Source: Achromobacter sp. UMC46 (lineage in GTDB: Bacteria; Pseudomonadota; Gammaproteobacteria; Burkholderiales; Burkholderiaceae_B). Taken from it: a stretch of DNA of 64,000 nucleotides. The DNA lies in contig NZ_LZZS01000014.1 of the NCBI RefSeq assembly GCF_014170335.1, positions 155,495 through 219,494 of the forward strand. Reading direction: 5' to 3'. Positions 58,476 to 64,000 of this stretch are shown in pieces (the first letter of the stretch is position 1; every line of letters starts with the position of its first letter). A model generated the notes under the pieces. The model was given only the letters and a program-made list of their open reading frames with translations. It was not told the origin of the DNA and ran no database searches. The translations under genes were made by a program, and so were the position numbers.

Positions 58476-58515
58476 AAAAACGGGGGAACGGCGCTAAGCC
58501 GCTCCCCCCGTTTTT
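58476..58515. terminator. Bidirectional terminator between uup and pyrC
   Basis: AAAAACGGGGG (58476-58486) pairs with CCCCCGTTTTT (58505-58515), with an inner GGC/GCC stem. The A and T runs on both sides make it work in both directions for the two convergent genes. Confidence 0.9.
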
Positions 58516-58538
58516 CATGGCCGACGCACGCCGGCGGC

Positions 58539-59603
58539 TCAGACCTTGGCGCGCCAAGCGAGGGATTCGCCAGCCGCCAGCGGCACCAGCGTGGTGTTGC
58601 CGAACGCCAGCTCTTCCGGCACCTGGTACGTCTCGCGCAGCAGCGTCAGCGTACCGGTGTTGCGCGGCAGGCCGTAGAAATCCGGGCCATGGAAGCTGGC
58701 GAAACCCTCCAGCTTGTCCAGCTTGCCCACGGCATCAAACGCCGTCGCGTACAGCTCCATCGCATGCAGCGCCGTGTAGCAGCCGGCACAGCCGCACGCG
58801 TGCTCCTTCAAGCCGCGCGCATGCGGAGCGCTGTCTGTGCCCAGGAAGAAGCGCGGGCTGCCGCTGGTGGCCGCCTCGACCAGCGCCAGACGATGCGTCT
58901 CGCGCTTCAAGATCGGCAGGCAATACAGATGCGGGCGCACGCCGCCCTGGAAGATCGCATTGCGGTTGTACAGCATGTGCTGCGGCGTGATCGTCGCGGC
59001 GATCGGCCCTTCGGCGTCGCGCACATACTCCGCCCCTTCCTTCGTCGTGATGTGCTCGAACACCACCTTCAAGGCCGGAAACGCGCGGCGCAGCGGCTTC
59101 ATGACGCGTTCCACGAAAATCGCTTCGCGGTCGAACACATCGATCGCCGGGTCGGTCACTTCGCCGTGCACCAGCAACGGCATGCCGCATTTTTCCAGTG
59201 CTTCCAGCGCCTTGGCGCACTTGCCGAGCAAATCGGTGACACCCGCGTCGGAGTTGGTCGTCGCGCCTGCCGGGTACAGCTTCACAGCATAGACCTGGCC
59301 CGACTCATGCGCGCGGAAGATCTCTTCCGCCGAGGTGTTGTCGGTTAGATAAAGCGTCATCAGCGGGGTGAAGGCGTCCGGGTTCCCGCCGGCATTGCCG
59401 AGCGCCTCCAGGATGCGACCGCGATAAGCCAGGGCCTGCTCGGTCGTCGTCACCGGCGGCTTCAGGTTCGGCATGATGATGGCGCGCGCGAACTGGCGTG
59501 CGGTATCCGCCACCACGGCCTCCAGCGCCGCGCCATCGCGCAGGTGCAGGTGCCAGTCGTCGGGGCGGGTGATGGTGAGCTGATTCGTGTTTGAAGTAGA
59601 CAT
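58539..59603 (-). CDS. pyrC: Dihydroorotase PyrC
   Basis: 354 residues, a class II (E. coli PyrC-type) dihydroorotase that closes carbamoyl aspartate to dihydroorotate in pyrimidine synthesis. The metal motif is DDWHLHLRDG, the carboxylated Lys stands in YAVKLYPAGATTNSDAGV, and VHGEVTD and FEHITT supply further His ligands; GTDSAPHA holds the catalytic Asp. ATG 59603 (MSTSNTNQL) is the family start. It follows the M20 gene by 10 bases, so both are probably co-transcribed. Confidence 0.96.
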   Translation of the reverse strand: MSTSNTNQLTITRPDDWHLHLRDGAALEAVVADTARQFARAIIMPNLKPPVTTTEQALAYRGRILEALGNAGGNPDAFTPLMTLYLTDNTSAEEIFRAHESGQVYAVKLYPAGATTNSDAGVTDLLGKCAKALEALEKCGMPLLVHGEVTDPAIDVFDREAIFVERVMKPLRRAFPALKVVFEHITTKEGAEYVRDAEGPIAATITPQHMLYNRNAIFQGGVRPHLYCLPILKRETHRLALVEAATSGSPRFFLGTDSAPHARGLKEHACGCAGCYTALHAMELYATAFDAVGKLDKLEGFASFHGPDFYGLPRNTGTLTLLRETYQVPEELAFGNTTLVPLAAGESLAWRAKV

Positions 59604-59613
59604 GGAAGGCTTC

Positions 59614-60807
59614 TTAATCTGCCAGCGGCATGCCCCGTTCGGCCAGCGCGCAGAACATCGCGCTACCCAGGGGAATGACGGCATCGTTGAAATCAAAATG
59701 CGAGTTATGCAGCACGCAGCCCGACTCGGCGCCGCCTTGCCCCAGACGGAAATACGCCCCGGGCTTGCTCTGCAACATGAAGGAGAAATCTTCGGAACCC
59801 ATCGACGGTACCAGATCGCGCACCACGTTTTCCTTGCCGATCATCTCGGTCGCGATGTCGGCCACCAGGTTGGCGTGTTGCGGCGTGTTCAAGGTCGCAG
59901 GATAGATGCGTTCGTAAATCAGCTCGGCGGACCCGCCGAACGCGCCGGCGATCGCAGTGACCAGTTCGCGCATGCGTGTCTCGACCATTTCCTGGACCGA
60001 CTTGCGGAACGTGCGTACCGTGCCCACCAACCTGGCTTCGCGCGGAATCACGCTCATTGCGCCAGGGTGCCCGGCCTGCATGGACCCGATCGACACCACG
60101 GCGGAATCCAGCGGGTTCACGTTGCGCGACACGATGGTCTGCAACGCCGTGATGATCTGCCCCGCGATCGTCACCGGATCAATCGTCTGATAAGGGTGTG
60201 CGCCGTGGCCGCCGCGGCCCGTGATCTGAATCTCGAAGCGGTCGGCCGCCGCCATCATCGGCCCCGGGTTGATGCCGATCGTGCCGGGCCGCAGGCCAGG
60301 CCAGTTGTGCAAGGCATAGATCGCATCGCACGGGAACGTGTCGAACAAGCCGTCTTCCAACATGGCGCGAGCGCCGCCGCGCCCCTCTTCGGCCGGCTGA
60401 AAAATCAGCACGGCCGTGCCGTCGAAATTGCGCGTCTGCGCCAGATACTTCGCCGCGCCGATCAACACCGCCGTGTGCCCGTCATGGCCGCAGCCGTGCA
60501 TCAGGCCCGGCTTGGTGGACTTGTAGCCGAAGTCGTTATCTTCGGTCATGGGCAGGGCGTCCATGTCGGCACGCAGTCCGATCATGCGCCCGCTGTCGCA
60601 GCGTTTGCCGCGGATCACGCCCACCACGCCGGTCTTGCCAATGCCGCGATGCACCTCAATGCCCAGCGCCTCAAGCGCGCCGGCCACGATCCCCGAGGTG
60701 CGGACTTCCTCGAAGCCCAACTCGGGATGCGCATGCAAATCGCGCCGCAGCGCCGTCAATTCGTCATGAAACAGGCGAATTGATTCCAAAGGAGATCGTG
60801 CGTACAT
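59614..60807 (-). CDS. M20 family amidohydrolase, second copy
   Basis: 397 residues, a paralogue of the protein at 20034-21230. Motifs are RADMDALPM, HGCGHDGHTA, QPAEEGRGGA and SMGSEDFSFMLQ, so the metal site is complete. It is expected to hydrolyse N-acyl amino acids or related amides. No Shine-Dalgarno is visible before the ATG at 60807 (the reverse, CCTCCT, stands there), so the start is less sure. pyrC follows after 10 bases. Its link to pyrimidines is unknown. Confidence 0.88.
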   Translation of the reverse strand: MYARSPLESIRLFHDELTALRRDLHAHPELGFEEVRTSGIVAGALEALGIEVHRGIGKTGVVGVIRGKRCDSGRMIGLRADMDALPMTEDNDFGYKSTKPGLMHGCGHDGHTAVLIGAAKYLAQTRNFDGTAVLIFQPAEEGRGGARAMLEDGLFDTFPCDAIYALHNWPGLRPGTIGINPGPMMAAADRFEIQITGRGGHGAHPYQTIDPVTIAGQIITALQTIVSRNVNPLDSAVVSIGSMQAGHPGAMSVIPREARLVGTVRTFRKSVQEMVETRMRELVTAIAGAFGGSAELIYERIYPATLNTPQHANLVADIATEMIGKENVVRDLVPSMGSEDFSFMLQSKPGAYFRLGQGGAESGCVLHNSHFDFNDAVIPLGSAMFCALAERGMPLAD

Positions 60808-60954
60808 AGGAGGTTACAGAATGACGTGGTAGGGGGGACAGTCTGTGCATTTTAGTTGCTACAGAGGATAAATGCCTTTGTCTTTACGAGAGAGACACGT
60901 TATGCTCCGGCCGCAGGACAATTTTTCCAACAGCCAGAGAAGGAGCGCCGCATT

Positions 60955-61233
60955 ATGGCCACAACCTCCAAACCCGCGACCGCGCGCAAGCCGAACGCTG
61001 CATTCATGAAGCCCCTGACCCCCAGCGCCGAGTTGGCCGCTGTCATCGGCTCGGAAGCCGTGCCGCGTACCGAGGTCACCAAGAAGATCTGGGAATACAT
61101 CAAGAAGCACAACCTGCAAGATGCCAGCAACAAGCGCAACATCAACGCCGATGCCAAGCTGCGTCCGATCTTTGGCAAAGATCAGGTCACGATGTTCGAA
61201 CTGACCAAACTGGTCAACGCACATCTGAAGTAA
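60955..61233 (+). CDS. SWIB/MDM2 domain protein
   Basis: 92 residues. After a short basic, Ala-rich tail (MATTSKPATARKP) a full SWIB domain runs from about residue 16 to 90 (AAVIGSEAVPRTEVTKKIWEYIK, then NINADAKLRPIFG). SWIB domains are best known from eukaryotic chromatin remodelling and Chlamydia topoisomerase, but free-standing copies occur in many betaproteobacteria; a nucleoid or DNA role is likely but unproven. AAGGAG lies nine bases before the ATG. It is divergent from the M20 gene. Confidence 0.9.
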   Translation: MATTSKPATARKPNAAFMKPLTPSAELAAVIGSEAVPRTEVTKKIWEYIKKHNLQDASNKRNINADAKLRPIFGKDQVTMFELTKLVNAHLK

Positions 61234-61235
61234 GC

Positions 61236-61267
61236 AGGCAAAGGGCGTACCTCGTACGTCCCTGCCT
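61236..61267 (+). terminator. Hairpin after the SWIB gene
   Basis: AGGCA-AA-GGGCGTAC, loop CTC, then GTACGTCCC-TGCCT forms a stem of about 13 pairs three bases past the stop codon. The T run is weak (CTCTT). Confidence 0.6.
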
Positions 61268-61414
61268 CTTCGATTGTCGCGACGCCCTGGCTCTCCGCCG
61301 GGCTAGCACGCCCTCTCCGCGCAAGCTCCATTTCACGCGCGGCAGCCTGCTCCACATTCGGTGGACATGGCCTCTCCCCTTAGCAGTCTCCTGTCGATCC
61401 CATTGGGCTGATCG

Positions 61415-62164
61415 CTAGCCTTGGCGCGCCTCTTCGAGCAACCAGCTCCGAAATGCGGCAACCTCCGGACGTTGCGCGGACGACCTCGCGTACACGATCC
61501 AATAGCTGTAATCGTTCGGTAATGTGTGATCAAACAGCCGCACCAGGCGCCCCGTCCGCAGATCATTCGCCGCCAGCATCAAGCGCCCCAACGCAACGCC
61601 CTGCCCGTCGATCGCAGCCTGCAGCACCAACGCCGCGTCGTTGAAGACACCCCCCTGCGACAGGTCCAACATCACCTCCGCATGCTGGCACCACTGCTGC
61701 CAAGCCATGCGAGGCTGGTCGTGCAATAGCGGCACATGTTTGAGGTCTTCCGGCCGCGTCAAGGCCGGCGGCCCGACCGCCAACGCAGGGCTGCATACCG
61801 GGCTCAAGAACTCCCTCGAAATCAGATCCGCTTTCACGCCAGGCCAGCGGCCCAATCCCGAACGGATCCCGATGTCGAATGTATCGTCGCCGCTCCAAAG
61901 TTGTATGGAACTCGTCACGCGCAGATCCACGTCGGTATGCTTCACGCGAAATGCCGGCAGGCGCGGCAGCAACCAGCGTCGGGCGAATGAGGGCAGCACC
62001 GAGATTCGCAATGGCCCCTCGCTTCGACCGCGCACGCGCTCAGTCGCCGCCGCCATCTGATTTATCGAAGGGATGAGAATAGATCGTTTTGCCCGACGCC
62101 GGAAGCGCTCTCTACTAGGGCCTCGCCCGCGCACGGAAGCACCGTGATGACGGCGCCAACACAT
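61415..62164 (-). pseudogene. LysR-type regulator remnant lacking its DNA-binding domain
   Basis: The frame encodes a GcvA-like LysR effector domain (LRISVLPSFARRWLLPRLPAFR, later YWIVYARSSAQRPE) with the end of the linker helix. The whole N-terminal helix-turn-helix of about 60 residues is missing. What stands before it (MCWRRHHGASVRGRGPSRE) has no family resemblance. It is therefore probably a dead gene, although the frame itself has no stop. It is divergent from an equally shortened LysE-family gene 15 bases away. Confidence 0.75.
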
Positions 62165-62179
62165 GCAAAGGAATCGATA

Positions 62180-62470
62180 ATGATCGGGTGGGAGAGTTGG
62201 GCGATTTTCCTGGGCTATGCCGTACCCATGATCGTCAGCCCTGGGCCAGGCAACACGCTTTTGGCCACGGCCGGCGGACGGTACGGGCTCAGGGGCTCAA
62301 TGCCGTTCTGGATCGCCTTCGTGATCCTGGGCCTGTTCTGTCATTTCCCATGGATCTATGGCGGCCAGGTCATTCTGGGGCGCTTCAATTCGCCCCAGGC
62401 GGTTCGCATCCAAGCCGCGGTTTTCGGCATCTCGATGCTTGCCGTCGCTGCGTACGTGGTTCTGTCCTGA
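62180..62470 (+). pseudogene. LysE/RhtB exporter remnant with internal deletion
   Basis: 96 residues where the family has about 205. The first 48 residues match the LysE start (VPMIVSPGPGNTLLATAGGRYG). The last 45 match the LysE end, from a segment like FCHFPWIYGGQVI to the closing helix. About 110 residues in the middle are absent, and the frame is kept. AAGGAA precedes the ATG. With only two or three of six helices, transport is unlikely. Confidence 0.75.
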
Positions 62471-62490
62471 CCCGTGACGCATCGCGCATG

Positions 62491-62516
62491 AAAAAGGCCG
62501 GCGAATTCGCCGGCCT
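62491..62516 (-). terminator. Terminator of the small membrane-protein gene
   Basis: A perfect 22-bp palindrome (62495-62516, half AGGCCGGCGAA, centred on an EcoRI site) is followed on the minus strand by TTTTTC. It lies 25 bases past the stop codon. Confidence 0.85.
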
Positions 62517-62541
62517 CGCATTTGCCCGAGTCGCTGTCAGA

Positions 62542-62907
62542 TCAGGCGTAGGTGGTGGGCGCGGCGCCTTCCAGCAACGCCAGCCAGCCCTTGATCAAGC
62601 GGTACAGCACCCACACGACCGTCGCAATCAGGCCAATCCATCCAATAAAGATGTACAGGGCAATACCGCTGATGGCCAACCACAGCATGGCCCACCAGAA
62701 CGTGCGCAACATCCAGTCGAAATGGGCGGCGTAAACCGTGCCGGCAGCGTCCGAGCGCTTCAGGTACATCAGCACCACGGCAGCTAACGTCGCGATGCCC
62801 AGAATTCCACTCGTCAAAAAGCCCAAGGCAAACAAGCCATAAGCCACGTGGGTCAACGTGCGCAGGTCCAACTTCGTACCGGGCACGGGGGTCTGGGTAT
62901 CACTCAC
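62542..62907 (-). CDS. Small membrane protein (DUF4870-like)
   Basis: 121 residues with three hydrophobic segments (about 18-44, 66-84 and 84-106). LDLRTLTHVAYGLFALGF, the LMYLKRSDAAGTVYAAHFDW loop and IGWIGLIATVVWVLYRLIKG resemble the DUF4870/Tic20-like group of small membrane proteins. Function is unknown. I chose GTG 62907 because GGAG lies eight bases before it; the frame is open further up without support. It is next to the rRNA operon end but has its own terminator. Confidence 0.75.
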   Translation of the reverse strand: MSDTQTPVPGTKLDLRTLTHVAYGLFALGFLTSGILGIATLAAVVLMYLKRSDAAGTVYAAHFDWMLRTFWWAMLWLAISGIALYIFIGWIGLIATVVWVLYRLIKGWLALLEGAAPTTYA

Positions 62908-63097
62908 GATAACGCTCCAACGAATTGACTCGGTCAATCTTACCGCACAAAGCCCCACCGCCCACGGGCGTTGTTATTTGTGCACAATCAACATTGGCGC
63001 GGCTTGCAGCCTGGTTGACTGTCCTGTGAGGGTGCTTGCCAACGCCCAATCCAGGGCACCCCTGGCGCGTGATTCCCGCAAAGCATCGCACAAAGAC

Positions 63098-63126
63098 AAA
63101 GCCCCGCCGGATACCGGCGGGGCTTT
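63098..63126 (-). terminator. Terminator after the second 5S gene
   Basis: A perfect 13-bp inverted repeat (arm AAAGCCCCGCCGG, 3-base loop) is followed on the minus strand by GTCTTTG. It lies 11 bases past the 5S 3' end and closes the rRNA operon. Confidence 0.9.
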
Positions 63127-63137
63127 GCGGGATAAGA

Positions 63138-63251
63138 GCTTGACGATGACCTACTTTCACAGACGTCCGTCCACTATCATCGGCGCGAAGGCGTTTCACT
63201 GTCCTGTTCGGGATGGGAAGGAGTGGTACCACCTTGCTACGGTCGTCAAGC
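63138..63251 (-). rRNA. rrf: 5S rRNA, distal copy
   Basis: A 114-base 5S rRNA on the minus strand, with the conserved core CATCCCGAACAGGACAGTGA and GGTGGTACCACTCC. Its closing helix is GCTTGACGAC with GTCATCGTCAAGC. It differs from the proximal copy by a few bases, all at or near the ends; the change at helix position 3 is compensated. A terminator stands between the copies, so this copy needs readthrough or its own promoter. Confidence 0.95.
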
Positions 63252-63414
63252 GTAACTGCTTGAGCGGCTGTCGACTGCATCAGCCGCTCGAATTCTGTTT
63301 GCTTCCGGGAAACTTGCCCGGGTGCTACCTGAGTACTGCAATGGATCCGGCTCTACGCTGGTGAAGGCGAATAACGCCGCCATCAGAAACGCATGGGTTC
63401 TCACTCTATAAAGA

Positions 63415-63446
63415 CAAAACCCCACAGGATCACCTGTGGGGTTTTG
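63415..63446 (-). terminator. Terminator between the two 5S genes
   Basis: A perfect 14-bp inverted repeat (CAAAACCCCACAGG, 63415-63428 and 63433-63446) with a 4-base loop is followed on the minus strand by TCTTTATAG. It lies 10 bases past the proximal 5S gene. Confidence 0.88.
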
Positions 63447-63456
63447 CGGAATAAAA

Positions 63457-63570
63457 GCCTGACGATGACCTACTTTCACAGACGTCCGTCCACTATCATC
63501 GGCGCGAAGGCGTTTCACTGTCCTGTTCGGGATGGGAAGGAGTGGTACCACCTTGCTATGGTCATCAGGC
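63457..63570 (-). rRNA. rrf: 5S rRNA, proximal copy
   Basis: A 114-base 5S rRNA on the minus strand, 200 bases after the 23S gene, with the same conserved core as the distal copy. The closing helix is GCCTGATGAC with GTCATCGTCAGGC. The core sequence of about 95 bases is identical in both copies, as expected for gene conversion or recent duplication. Confidence 0.96.
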
Positions 63571-63770
63571 GTAACTTGTTGAGCTGCTGCGTGTGAACGC
63601 AACCGCTCCAATCTTGGAAGAAACACAACGTGTGGTGATCAGAGACTAGCTCGATGATCACGCACAGGGGGGTGTAATTGGTGTTGGCTGGCTGCCGACG
63701 GTGCAGCCAGATTTTGTATTGAACGACACTTGGAACGCTATATCACCAGGTCAATAACCATCAGTGTTAT

Positions 63771-64000
63771 AGGATCAAGCCTCACGAGCAATTAGTATCG
63801 GTTAGCTTAACGCATTACTGCGCTTCCACACCCGACCTATCAACGTCCTGGTCTCGAACGACTCTTTAGGGGGATCAAGTCCCCGGGATACCTAATCTTC
63901 AGACGAGTTTCCCGCTTAGATGCCTTCAGCGGTTATCTCTTCCGTACTTAGCTACCCGGCAATGCCATTGGCATGACAACCGGTACACCAGAGGTACGTC
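63771..64000 (-). rRNA. rrl: 23S rRNA, 3' end (partial)
   Basis: The last 230 or so bases of 23S rRNA on the minus strand; the gene continues beyond the window. The 3' region GTTAAGCTAACCGATACTAA, then CGTGAGGCTTGATCC, matches the known 23S end. The exact last base is set by comparison with E. coli and may be off by a few bases. Confidence 0.95.

Noticed and set aside
63157..63596. Short frames starting MTYFHRRPSTIIGAK over both 5S genes
   Set aside because: These are translations of the 5S rRNA sequence, a well-known source of false protein annotations.
1..64000. CRISPR arrays, prophage or insertion sequences
   Set aside because: No regularly spaced repeats, integrase, transposase or phage structural genes were seen on either strand.

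Overview
The window looks like a chromosomal segment of a high-GC betaproteobacterium of the family Alcaligenaceae, closest in gene content to Achromobacter/Bordetella. The reasons are the MurE-MurF fusion inside the dcw cluster, a Bug-family (TctC-like) binding protein, two large pertactin-type autotransporters, PagP, and the gene order dciA-lpxC-ftsZ-ftsA-ftsQ-ddl-murC. The assignment rests on these features, not on a database comparison. I saw no prophage, insertion sequence or CRISPR array.

Layout. 1-9.5 kb: surface-protein region with the 3' end of one autotransporter (+), a small XRE-like helix-turn-helix protein (+) and a 2306-residue autotransporter (-). A tRNA-Lys follows. 10-12.6 kb: methionine importer metN-metI-metQ (-). 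12.9-18.2 kb: a GH31 family protein with an altered acid/base position, mnmC, and an inositol-phosphatase family gene. 18.3-26.7 kb: fadD-like ligase, M20 amidohydrolase, LysR/YeiH divergent pair, YciA thioesterase with mgtE, pagP and chaC. 26.9-31.8 kb: an Lrp-type regulator, then a metabolic cluster read GntR-Bug receptor-TPP enzyme-SDR. 32-35.5 kb: VOC protein and secA. 35.7-38.3 kb: M23 peptidase, dciA and lpxC. 38.5-55.7 kb: the division/cell-wall (dcw) cluster, all on the minus strand. 56-58.4 kb: rnpB (-) and the ABC-F gene uup (+). 58.5-61.2 kb: pyrC, a second M20 gene and a SWIB-domain gene. 61.4-62.5 kb: remnants of a LysR/LysE pair. 62.5-64 kb: a small membrane protein, then the end of an rRNA operon with two 5S genes after the 23S gene.

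How it works together. The dcw cluster is transcribed mraZ-rsmH-ftsL-ftsI-murEF-mraY-murD-ftsW-murG-murC-ddl-ftsQ-ftsA-ftsZ, with lpxC next. From rsmH to ddl almost every gene pair overlaps by 1, 4 or 11 bases, so translation is probably coupled. A well-formed promoter upstream of mraZ is followed by four pentamers spaced exactly 10 bp apart, matching the expected MraZ operator. SecA, LpxC, DciA, PagP and the autotransporters extend the envelope theme.

Most notable points: a GH31 protein with Gln where the acid/base Asp should be; tandem 5S genes whose closing helix shows a compensatory base-pair change, with a terminator after each copy; a GntR-Bug-TPP-SDR cluster whose SDR lacks the usual Tyr and Lys; a truncated LysR/LysE pair; and a G8 tract plus a BvgA-like heptamer upstream of the giant autotransporter gene. 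I did not find clear evidence of an entirely new type of system.
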